Below are positions 1 to 5,520 of a stretch of 5,520 nt of DNA, piece by piece (within the stretch, counting starts at the first letter, position 1; each line of letters begins with the position of its first letter). The notes under the pieces are model-generated. The model ran no database searches. It had not been told where the DNA came from and saw nothing but the letters and a program-made list of their open reading frames with translations. Source of the stretch: Flavobacterium sp. Its GTDB lineage: Bacteria; Bacteroidota; Bacteroidia; Flavobacteriales; Flavobacteriaceae. Where the stretch lies: the NCBI GenBank assembly GCA_017984035.1, contig JAGOAF010000060.1, positions 1 to 5,520 on the forward strand, given 5' to 3'. The position numbers and the translations under genes are program-made.

Positions 1-508
1 TAAACAATGCCCTTAATTCAGTGGCCTCGCTTGGCTTCATTTTGCCAGCTAACACTAAACTTAATTGTTTGCGCCTCAATGCAGCGTCATAGCGTTGTTG
101 TTCTAATTCGGTTTGCGGAATAATTGGCGGAACTTCAACTGGTTTTCCGGTAGCATCAACGGCCACAAAAGTATAGATGGCCTCCATGGTTTTTGTTTTG
201 TTACCAGAGGATCGATCTTCAATCCAAACATCAATAAAGATTTCCATGGAACTATTAAAAGAACGAGACACTTTAGCCTCTACCGTGACTACACTTCCTA
301 ACGGAATCGCTTTGGTAAAAGCCACATGATTTACCGATGCCGTAACACAAATAGTTCTAGAATGGCGTTGAGCAGCGATACTTGCGGCTCGGTCCATTCG
401 AGCTAATAATTCGCCGCCAAATAGATTATTCAAATGATTGGTCTCACTTGGTAAAACTAAGTCAGTTAAAACCGTTAAGGATTCTGAAGGGTGTTTGGGT
501 GTCATCAT
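1..508 (-). CDS. Acyl-CoA thioesterase, hotdog fold (C-terminus cut by window edge)
   Basis: Reading leftward from the ATG at 508-506, 169 codons are open to the window edge, so the stop lies outside. The product is a cytosolic acyl-CoA thioesterase of the YciA/ACOT hotdog family, which hydrolyses acyl-CoA to free fatty acid and CoA. Seen in the sequence: the family's N-terminal signature NHLNNLFGG at residues 24-32, followed by the helix LLARMDRAASIAA (residues 34-46) whose Asp39 matches the usual acidic active-site position. Next come VNHVAFTKAI (59-68) and the strands VVTVEAKVSR and EAIYTFVAVD. A charged, probably helical tail begins near residue 134. Members usually have about 160-175 residues, so only a few codons are probably missing. 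A second in-frame ATG at 505-503 is an equally possible start. The gene starts 6 nt after the stop of the DoxX-like gene, which suggests co-transcription. Family assignment is firm; the preferred chain length of the substrate cannot be told. Confidence 0.9.
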   Translation of the reverse strand, partial: MMTPKHPSESLTVLTDLVLPSETNHLNNLFGGELLARMDRAASIAAQRHSRTICVTASVNHVAFTKAIPLGSVVTVEAKVSRSFNSSMEIFIDVWIEDRSSGNKTKTMEAIYTFVAVDATGKPVEVPPIIPQTELEQQRYDAALRRKQLSLVLAGKMKPSEATELRALF

Positions 509-514
509 AGGGGT

Positions 515-898
515 TTAATTAAGCCAATATACCGCCATTACAGCGGGAATAAAATAGATAACTATTGTTCTTGCTCCGTCATAATCTTTGGCTAAACGTT
601 GCCCTATTAAAAGCATCATTAATGTGATGCAAGAAAACACAGCGCCGTAATACCCAAAGGTTCTTCCGCTGTTGAGTAGTAATTCGATGGCGCCAACAGC
701 GCATAAAACAGTAGTAATTAATTCTAAAACTAAAACATGTAAAAGTGCTAACGGCACATGGTTTTTTAATTGTGTTTTAGCAAAATGCCCTTTTAACCAT
801 TCCACATTATCTTTCCAATAAAAGATTTTATCATATCCTGATTGTAAAAAGGTAATGGTTAAAAAAACTAAAATTAAGATGGATGCAACATTATTCAT
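515..898 (-). CDS. DoxX-like four-helix inner-membrane protein
   Basis: A 127-residue, strongly hydrophobic protein with four predicted membrane helices at about residues 4-21, 49-76, 80-101 and 109-126. Between helices 1 and 2 is an amphipathic stretch with the motif SGYDKIFYWKDN (20-31) followed by WLKGHF (34-39). The small size, four helices and the SGxDK start of the first loop resemble the DoxX/DoxD-like proteins that Bacteroidota often carry. The family is named after a subunit of an archaeal thiosulfate:quinone oxidoreductase, but most bacterial members have no established reaction, so no enzymatic role is claimed here. The gene lies 5 nt after the stop of holB and 6 nt before the thioesterase start, so it is almost certainly part of their transcript. 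No Shine-Dalgarno sequence precedes the ATG, as is normal in this phylum. Confidence is high for a real membrane protein and moderate for the family name. Confidence 0.85.
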   Translation of the reverse strand: MNNVASILILVFLTITFLQSGYDKIFYWKDNVEWLKGHFAKTQLKNHVPLALLHVLVLELITTVLCAVGAIELLLNSGRTFGYYGAVFSCITLMMLLIGQRLAKDYDGARTIVIYFIPAVMAVYWLN

Positions 899-903
899 AA
901 TCT

Positions 904-2052
904 TTATTTTTTATGGATTAAACGGGTTAGTTGTATAGATAAATCGGTCAAGATAATTTTGGCGTTACCATTGCGTTCAATATGATAGATAGCATCTGAT
1001 ATTTCTTTGAAAATAGCGTGAATATTGTTGCCATTCACAAAAGGGGCAAAATTTGCCAATTTGAATTTTTCGACCGTGGGTTCCAAATAGACCAAACTCG
1101 GGCTTTCATAATTCAATAACAAAGCTTGGCGAAACATCTCAATACAAAATTCTAAAAATTTCTTTTGCGTTTCTCTACCCAAACCAGCTACTTGCTCACT
1201 CCACAGAATTAAATCTTGAATAGCAGCAGCATTGCCTTTCGCTTTGAAGGCGGCACGAACCCAAGTTACAAACCATTCATCGAAGGGATACTCGTCTTTG
1301 TCATTTTGTGCTAAATGTAAGGCTTTGTTATAATCTCCCTGAGCTTGATGGGCAATAGTTGCGGCTTGTTTAGGCTCTATTTGTTTTTTGGCAACCAAAG
1401 CTTCTGCAATACAGCTTTCGGGCAATCCGTTAAAATGAAGAACTTGACAACGGGAACGAATCGTTTGAATTACATCTTCTTCTTGTTCAACAATAAGAAT
1501 GAAAATGGTTTTTTCAGGCGGTTCTTCGAGCAGTTTTAGCAATTTATTTGAGGCCGCAATATTCATTTTATCAGCCATCCAAACGATCATAATTTTATAT
1601 CCACCTTCGTACGATTTTAACGCCAAAGACTTTAAAATTTCTTGAGCATCATCTACACGGATTTCGCCTTGTTTGTTATTGACACCTAAAACAGTGTACC
1701 AATCAAACAAACTTCCATAGGGATTGTGGCTAACAAAATTTCTCCAATCTCCAATAAAATCAATGCTTTTAGGTTTGCTTTTTACATCTTCCGTTGCTAC
1801 GGTTGGATATACAAAATGCAAATCAGGATGGGATAATTTATCAAATTTGAGGTTACACGATTCATTTCCCCCTCCATTTTCATTTTGGGCATTCCCACAC
1901 AGAATGTATTGCGCATAAGCAACAGCCATTGGAAGTGTGCCACTTCCTTCGGGACCTACAAATAATTGGGCATGCGGAATTCGACCTAAATCGGCACTTT
2001 TTGTCAAATGACTTTTGATGTGTTCCTGCCCTAAAATTTCTGAAAATTGCAT
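904..2052 (-). CDS. holB: DNA polymerase III subunit delta' (clamp-loader subunit)
   Basis: A 382-residue AAA+-fold subunit of the clamp loader, which helps place the sliding clamp on primed DNA. The start MQFSEILGQ at 2052 is preferred because the family begins with this F-x-x-I-x-G-Q motif and because a promoter motif lies directly upstream. The frame stays open to an ATG at 2133, which would add 27 residues without family resemblance. Domain landmarks: RIPHAQLFVGPEGSG at residues 24-38 is the P-loop region, where the Lys of Walker A is replaced (SGTLP), as expected for the non-ATP-binding delta' subunit. The segment NKLLKLLEEPPEKTIFIL (169-186) is the family hallmark, and SRC at 200-202 carries the arginine-finger motif. 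The zinc-module area (52-66) has only two cysteines, so zinc binding is doubtful. The C-terminal third would be the helical collar domain. It is longer than the 334-residue E. coli protein. It is the first gene of the leftward holB-doxX-thioesterase group. Confidence 0.93.
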   Translation of the reverse strand: MQFSEILGQEHIKSHLTKSADLGRIPHAQLFVGPEGSGTLPMAVAYAQYILCGNAQNENGGGNESCNLKFDKLSHPDLHFVYPTVATEDVKSKPKSIDFIGDWRNFVSHNPYGSLFDWYTVLGVNNKQGEIRVDDAQEILKSLALKSYEGGYKIMIVWMADKMNIAASNKLLKLLEEPPEKTIFILIVEQEEDVIQTIRSRCQVLHFNGLPESCIAEALVAKKQIEPKQAATIAHQAQGDYNKALHLAQNDKDEYPFDEWFVTWVRAAFKAKGNAAAIQDLILWSEQVAGLGRETQKKFLEFCIEMFRQALLLNYESPSLVYLEPTVEKFKLANFAPFVNGNNIHAIFKEISDAIYHIERNGNAKIILTDLSIQLTRLIHKK

Positions 2053-2056
2053 AAAG

Positions 2057-2085
2057 CAAAGATAGCAGAAAATGAGAGAGTCAAA
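2057..2085 (-). promoter_or_regulatory. Predicted Bacteroidota-type promoter of the holB operon
   Basis: On the minus strand, TTTG (2085-2082) is followed after 17 nt by TATCTTTG (2064-2057). This matches the -33 TTTG and -7 TAnnTTTG elements of the Bacteroidota housekeeping sigma factor, with a spacer at the short end of the accepted range. Only 4 nt (2056-2053) separate the -7 element from the holB ATG, so transcription would begin at or next to the start codon. The element also argues against the 27-codon upstream extension of holB, because it lies inside it. This is a motif match only. Confidence 0.6.
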
Positions 2086-2204
2086 AATTTTAGGTTCTAA
2101 ACTTTTTGGGCAGTTGTTTTTATAAAACAGCATAAGGGGGTAAAAACCGCAACCATTTTTTTAAATACAAGAACCACCGTTTCAAAAAAAAACTTACTTT
2201 TATT

Positions 2205-2236
2205 TTATGAAATGGAGCTACCCACCCATTTCATGA
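2205..2236. repeat. Inverted repeat, 9-bp perfect arms, 10-nt spacer
   Basis: ATGAAATGG (2207-2215) and CCATTTCAT (2226-2234) are exact reverse complements separated by 10 nt. In RNA the stem extends by a U-G and a U-A pair to 11 bp (2205-2215 with 2226-2236). It could be a protein-binding dyad or an RNA hairpin. It is not followed by a T run, so it does not look like a terminator. The right arm overlaps the ATG at 2233, the upstream candidate start of the small ORF. Confidence 0.55.
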
Positions 2237-2262
2237 TTATCGTACAACTTAAAATGCAAGAC

Positions 2263-2391
2263 ATGAAAGCACAAGTATCCCTTATCTGTTCGCTTTTTTT
2301 GTTCCTTTCCGCTATTGTTTTGGGATCAAAAAAAGAAATTTCTAAATGCAAGATTCCCTTAATTGCAATACCCTTTTGCAACACCCATTAA
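2263..2391 (+). CDS. Possible small secreted or membrane peptide of 42 aa (hypothetical)
   Basis: This is not recognised as any known family. The ATG at 2263 opens 42 codons beginning MKAQVSLICSLFLFLSAIVL, which looks like a signal peptide or membrane anchor: a Lys at position 2, then a hydrophobic core of about 15 residues ending near Gly21. The remainder is a short basic part (SKKEISKCK, 22-30) and a hydrophobic end with Cys at 29 and 39. Three Cys in all (9, 29, 39) are present. The frame also allows a start at 2233, giving 52 residues, but the added ten (MIIVQLKMQD) fit a signal peptide less well. It reads in the same direction as the surface-protein gene and stops 57 nt before it. It could be a real small gene, a leader peptide, the decayed front end of a lost gene, or chance. 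The signal-like start is seen; the rest is inference. Confidence 0.35.
   Translation: MKAQVSLICSLFLFLSAIVLGSKKEISKCKIPLIAIPFCNTH
2363..2381. repeat. Paired TTGCAA motifs (short inverted repeat)
   Basis: TTGCAA occurs at 2363-2368 and again at 2376-2381, with 7 nt between. Since each copy is self-complementary, the pair forms both a direct and an inverted repeat and could fold into a 6-bp hairpin. It lies at the end of the small ORF, upstream of the surface-protein gene. A short AT-rich match like this may be chance. Confidence 0.3.
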
Positions 2392-2411
2392 CCCCAAACC
2401 CTTTTTAACCC

Positions 2412-2429
2412 ATTCTATTTAAATAGAAT
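2412..2429. promoter_or_regulatory. Perfect 18-bp palindrome before the surface-protein gene
   Basis: ATTCTATTTAAATAGAAT is an exact palindrome with no spacer, ending 19 nt before the ATG at 2449. Unspaced symmetry suits a homodimeric DNA-binding regulator better than a hairpin, since no loop is available without breaking central pairs. Its position at the 5' side of the operon fits an operator. No known regulator consensus is recognised, and the AT-rich composition makes a chance origin less unlikely than for a mixed sequence. Confidence 0.5.
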
Positions 2430-2448
2430 TTCTAAAAGCCCCCATCCC

Positions 2449-4569
2449 ATGATGTTATCTACACAAAAGTTAATGTTGGCTTTTTTGTTTTTGGCTATGC
2501 CAATGACAAATTCGCTTTATGCCCATTTTGAGCACCCTTCACCCGACATGTACTTCTCGGTACTAGCTTTTTCTTCTAGAGGAGCCGATCCAGAATTAAG
2601 CATTACCATTCAGGTGTTACAAAATGCTAATTGCAATCAGAACGGAATAATTTTGGCACAAGCAAAAAACGGAATTGCCCCCTATGAATATCAAATAGTT
2701 GCGGCACTACCATCTGGTAACTTCTCCATCCCGCCCCCACCTCCAACCCCTACAGGAAGCTGGAATACCTCGAACACATTTAATGTTGCAGCAGGGACGT
2801 ATGTTGTTTTTGCTAGAGATCAATTGGGAATTGTAGTGTCATCGGTTCAGACAGTGACTAAAAACCCAAATCCAACCATTCAACTGACGGTCGTTAACCC
2901 TTGTGCCTCCGAGGGAAAATTCGAATTAAAAATAGAAGCCACCACACCAGGAACCCTTCCTTATATTTTAAGCAGAAATGGCGCCAGTTTTGAAACGGTA
3001 AGTTTACCACATACGTTTTTCAATCAATATTCAGGAGATTATAACATTAAAATACAAGACAGTACTGCATGTGAAAGTTCGCAAACAATTACAATCTATC
3101 CGCCTTTAGTGCTCTCAATACAATCTGTCACTCAGCCCAATTGCAACTCCAACAATGGTAGCGTAGCTTTGGCAACTAAGGGAGGTTCTTCTAATTTTGA
3201 ATACCAAATTAACGGAAGTCAAACCACTACTGATCCAGTTTTTACGGGTCTTTCTTCAGGAATTTATAGATTTAGGGTTGATGATAAATCAACCGGTTGT
3301 TTTGAGGAAATTGATGTTTCCATTGCCTCTCCAATAGCAGGGACTGAATTGCAATTTGTATCATCTGAGGTAAGTTGTCATGGAGGAAACGACGGCGGGA
3401 TTAGAATTCATATGGACAGCGCAGTAAGTACTACCGCAAACAGCTCCGGCTATAGCTACAGTATTGATAATATTAATTTTCAAGAAGCGCCTCACTTTTC
3501 CGGATTAAAAGCAGGAATCTATACAGTACAAGCCGCTTTAAATAATTATCCAGGATGCATCATTACCCATAAAATCTCTGTTATAGAACCCGAACCACTA
3601 ATTGCTAATTTAACTTTAATTACGCCTTTAAATTGCGGGATACTACCGGAAATGGAATTAGTGGTTTCGGGCGGTACATCAGGGTACAGTTATAGTAGAG
3701 ACGGCGCAATATTTTCTAACCCCTTGTTTGACACACCCCAAAAAATAAATGCCGGGATTGGCTCTTACAAAGTATATGTCAAAGACGTTAAAGGATGCAG
3801 TGTTATCTCGAATGACATCATTATAGATACGATCCCAGGTTTAATCGTTGAGCTTGACACATCGTTAGCAAAAATTAAATGTAATGGAGATACTACAGCG
3901 ACAATTACAGCCCTCGCCTTAGGAGGTTTAGGTAGTTACCGCTACAGTTTGTTAGACGACATTGGGAACACGATAAAGCCATCTCAACCCTCTGGTGTTT
4001 TTACTCATCTTGGGCCGGGGGCATACATAGTGAAGGCAGAAAGTGCCGATTGTACACCCGCCATGTCAAAACGCATCATTATTGACGAAGTCGAACCCTT
4101 GCAGTTGAGTTTAAAAGAGGGAGGTTTAAACGAAATAATAGCAGTACCAAAAGGGGGTAGTGGCAATTATAAATTCACTTTCGAAGGCGAATATTATGAT
4201 GATATTCCAAGCTATTATTATTTCAATACCCAAGATTATTTGGTCACCGTTCAAGACGCCAATGGGTGTACTGCAGCAGTTACTCAACAATTCAAGTACA
4301 CGGATATATGCCCGCCGAATTTTTTCACTCCAAATGGAGATGGAATAAACGACACTTGGGCACCAGGCTGTGCCGTCAATTATAACAATTTGACATTCTT
4401 TATTTTAGATCGCCAAGGCGTAGCACTAGGCGCTTTTCGTTTTGGGCAATCTTGGGACGGAACATACCAAGGAGCATTACTTCCTGCGGGCGATTATTGG
4501 TATATATTGAAACTGAACAATTCAAAAGACGAGAGGGAATTTGTGGGTCATTTTACATTGTATAGATAA
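2449..4569 (+). CDS. T9SS-exported surface protein with SprB-like repeats and type B sorting domain
   Basis: A 706-residue protein predicted to pass the inner membrane by Sec and the outer membrane by the type IX secretion system, ending on the cell surface or in the medium. Seen: a signal peptide at 1-25, with likely cleavage after SLYA. About seven divergent beta-sandwich-like repeats follow at roughly 52-137, 143-217, 222-293, 301-379, 386-459, 466-546 and 551-616. Each has the pattern of an N-terminal Cys region, a GG-x(2-4)-Y-x-Y/F strand, a G-x-Y-x-V/F-x-V strand, and a second Cys. Residues 619-706 are a T9SS type B (CHU_C, gliding-motility-associated) sorting domain, marked by FFTPNGDGINDTW (625-637), DRQG, SWDGTYQG (668-675), LPAGDYWYILKL and a closing GHFTLYR. 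Repeats of this kind occur in the gliding adhesin SprB, but this protein is far shorter than SprB, so adhesion is an inference and gliding is unproven. A second ATG at 2452 is an alternative start. A proline run (95-99) sits in a loop of the first repeat. The PorP/SprF partner gene follows after 18 nt. Confidence 0.9.
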   Translation: MMLSTQKLMLAFLFLAMPMTNSLYAHFEHPSPDMYFSVLAFSSRGADPELSITIQVLQNANCNQNGIILAQAKNGIAPYEYQIVAALPSGNFSIPPPPPTPTGSWNTSNTFNVAAGTYVVFARDQLGIVVSSVQTVTKNPNPTIQLTVVNPCASEGKFELKIEATTPGTLPYILSRNGASFETVSLPHTFFNQYSGDYNIKIQDSTACESSQTITIYPPLVLSIQSVTQPNCNSNNGSVALATKGGSSNFEYQINGSQTTTDPVFTGLSSGIYRFRVDDKSTGCFEEIDVSIASPIAGTELQFVSSEVSCHGGNDGGIRIHMDSAVSTTANSSGYSYSIDNINFQEAPHFSGLKAGIYTVQAALNNYPGCIITHKISVIEPEPLIANLTLITPLNCGILPEMELVVSGGTSGYSYSRDGAIFSNPLFDTPQKINAGIGSYKVYVKDVKGCSVISNDIIIDTIPGLIVELDTSLAKIKCNGDTTATITALALGGLGSYRYSLLDDIGNTIKPSQPSGVFTHLGPGAYIVKAESADCTPAMSKRIIIDEVEPLQLSLKEGGLNEIIAVPKGGSGNYKFTFEGEYYDDIPSYYYFNTQDYLVTVQDANGCTAAVTQQFKYTDICPPNFFTPNGDGINDTWAPGCAVNYNNLTFFILDRQGVALGAFRFGQSWDGTYQGALLPAGDYWYILKLNNSKDEREFVGHFTLYR

Positions 4570-4587
4570 TTCTTTAAACCAATCCAA

Positions 4588-5520
4588 ATGAAAAAAACGA
4601 CACTTATTATTAGCCTGCAATTTTTTTGTTTTTTTGGCTTTAGCCAAGAATTGTATCTGCCTGTATTTTCACCCTATTTAGCCGACAACCATTTTATAGT
4701 TTCGCCAACTTTTGCTGGAATTGGAGATAATTTAAGAATTCGCGCCAACGGTCTAACCCAATGGGTGGGAATCAAAGACGCTCCAAAAAACCAATCCCTT
4801 TATGCGGACTTTAGAGTATGGAATCAATCCGGAATAGGAATTTCGCTCTACAATGACAGTAATGGAAATACGTCTCAATTGGGCGCCACGATCTCCTTTG
4901 CCCATCATATTATTATAGATGTTGCTACCCAACAGTATTTGACATTCGGATTATCGTATCATTTAAATACTTTTAAAATTGACAATAGTCCTTTCAATAG
5001 GTCTCTCCAAACACCAATTTTAGACCCTAGCATTGTTGATAATAAAGCAAATCATAATTCCAATGTTGGCGTAGGTCTTTTATATCGCAATAGGGGATTC
5101 TATATAAGTTTCAATGCCTCTACTATTGTTCCTGAAACGAAAGCTAATTTTGCACAAACCGCAACCAGTTGGGGTTTGAATTACCAGTTGTATTTAGGGT
5201 ATTTAATAAAAAACAGTACCCAAAAAAATGTGGAATGGGAACCTTCTATTTACCATCGGATTATAAATGGAGTCAGACATTCGACGACCGATATGAATAT
5301 AAAGTTCAGGCGTTACATTAAGGATGGTAATTATTATTGGTTAGGAGTTTCGCATCGATTGATAAACGACCAAGCAGTAAAACCTTTGACTATAGGTCCG
5401 ATGACAGGATTTAAAAAAGCAACTTTTTACTTTGGTTATTCGTATCAAGTTAACTTGAACCAAATTGCGACTTACAATTCAGGTACTCATCTATTTACTT
5501 TCGGTTTTGATTTCCTTCAA
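4588..5520 (+). CDS. PorP/SprF-family T9SS outer-membrane protein (C-terminus cut by window edge)
   Basis: From the ATG at 4588, 311 codons are open to the window edge. The product begins with a signal peptide (MKKTTLIISLQFFCFFGFSQ, cleavage near residue 19 or 20). The mature N-terminus carries the family signature: YLADNHFIVSPTFAGIGDN (30-48) then LTQWVGIKDAPKNQSLY (56-72). The rest alternates polar and aromatic residues as in an outer-membrane beta barrel, with GYSYQVNLN (283-291) and NSGTHLFTFGFDF (297-309) matching the usual end of the family. Members have about 300-340 residues, so probably little is missing. Family knowledge: SprF is needed for surface delivery of the adhesin SprB, and PorP works with the T9SS motor and ring proteins. 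Members next to a type B cargo gene are thought to serve that cargo. Here the gene lies 18 nt after such a gene with no terminator between, so a dedicated partner role is the likely reading. Confidence 0.92.
   Translation, partial: MKKTTLIISLQFFCFFGFSQELYLPVFSPYLADNHFIVSPTFAGIGDNLRIRANGLTQWVGIKDAPKNQSLYADFRVWNQSGIGISLYNDSNGNTSQLGATISFAHHIIIDVATQQYLTFGLSYHLNTFKIDNSPFNRSLQTPILDPSIVDNKANHNSNVGVGLLYRNRGFYISFNASTIVPETKANFAQTATSWGLNYQLYLGYLIKNSTQKNVEWEPSIYHRIINGVRHSTTDMNIKFRRYIKDGNYYWLGVSHRLINDQAVKPLTIGPMTGFKKATFYFGYSYQVNLNQIATYNSGTHLFTFGFDFLQ

Larger units (their letters stand above)
2053..2448. other. Divergent intergenic region between holB and the surface-protein operon
   Basis: This stretch separates two divergently read operons. 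Apart from the holB promoter it contains runs of T and A (near 2154-2162 and 2183-2192), a small signal-peptide-like ORF (2263-2391), and inverted repeats at 2205-2236, 2363-2381 and 2412-2429. A plus-strand TACTTTTA at 2195-2202 is one base away from the TAnnTTTG -7 element, but no TTG lies at the proper distance upstream. I therefore cannot place the promoter of the rightward operon with any confidence. No tRNA, known riboswitch fold or GC-rich terminator hairpin with a T tail was seen. Confidence 0.7.

Noticed and set aside
113..301. Plus-strand 62-codon open frame
   Set aside because: It lies wholly antisense to the well-supported thioesterase gene and its product has no recognisable features.
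2115..2129. Near-palindrome TGTTTT-TAT-AAAACA
   Set aside because: A short, pure AT-type symmetry with a 3-nt centre, expected by chance in AT-rich sequence. It is not placed at a known distance from any start.
2053..2133. N-terminal extension of holB (27 codons from an ATG at 2133)
   Set aside because: The added residues do not resemble the family, and the predicted promoter lies inside the extension. The start at 2052 matches the usual N-terminus of delta'.
2369..2378. TACCCTTTTG as a -7 promoter element for the surface-protein operon
   Set aside because: The spacing between TA and TTTG is wrong for TAnnTTTG, and no TTG lies at the required distance upstream.
4160..4348. Plus-strand 62-codon open frame in another phase
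   Set aside because: It lies wholly inside the surface-protein gene, across its last repeat and the start of the sorting domain, both of which are clearly real in their own frame.
4570..4587. Possible terminator or separate promoter between the surface protein and the PorP/SprF gene
   Set aside because: The 18-nt gap has no hairpin, no T run after a stem and no TAnnTTTG element, so co-transcription is the simpler reading.

Overview
The window looks like chromosomal DNA of a member of the Bacteroidota, most likely a Flavobacterium or close relative. The reasons are a moderately AT-rich composition, no Shine-Dalgarno sequences before the genes, a TTTG/TAnnTTTG-type promoter before holB, and a type IX secretion system (T9SS) cargo protein next to a PorP/SprF partner. 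This assignment rests on family recognition by eye, not on a database search.

Left half (1-2052, minus strand): three tightly packed housekeeping-type genes are read leftward. They are holB (DNA polymerase III delta' subunit), a four-helix DoxX-like membrane protein, and a hotdog-fold acyl-CoA thioesterase that runs off the left edge. The gaps are 5 and 6 nt, so they probably form one transcript. The best start of holB is at 2052. A good Bacteroidota promoter lies directly in front of it, close enough to predict an almost leaderless mRNA.

Middle (2053-2448): a 396-nt divergent intergenic region. It holds the holB promoter, a possible small gene of 42 codons (52 with an earlier start) whose product would begin with a signal-peptide-like segment, and three short inverted repeats, including a perfect 18-bp palindrome 19 nt before the next gene.

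Right half (2449-5520, plus strand): a 706-aa secreted surface protein has a signal peptide, about seven SprB-like beta repeats with a regular cysteine pattern, and a C-terminal T9SS type B (gliding-motility/CHU_C) sorting domain. It is followed after 18 nt by a PorP/SprF-family outer-membrane protein, open to the right edge. The two probably work together: the PorP/SprF-like protein would help the T9SS export, or anchor, its neighbour on the cell surface, as SprF does for the SprB adhesin.

I see no mobile element, CRISPR array, tRNA, rRNA or clear intrinsic terminator. No wholly new system is evident. The less explained parts are the small ORF and the dyad-rich leader before the surface-protein operon.
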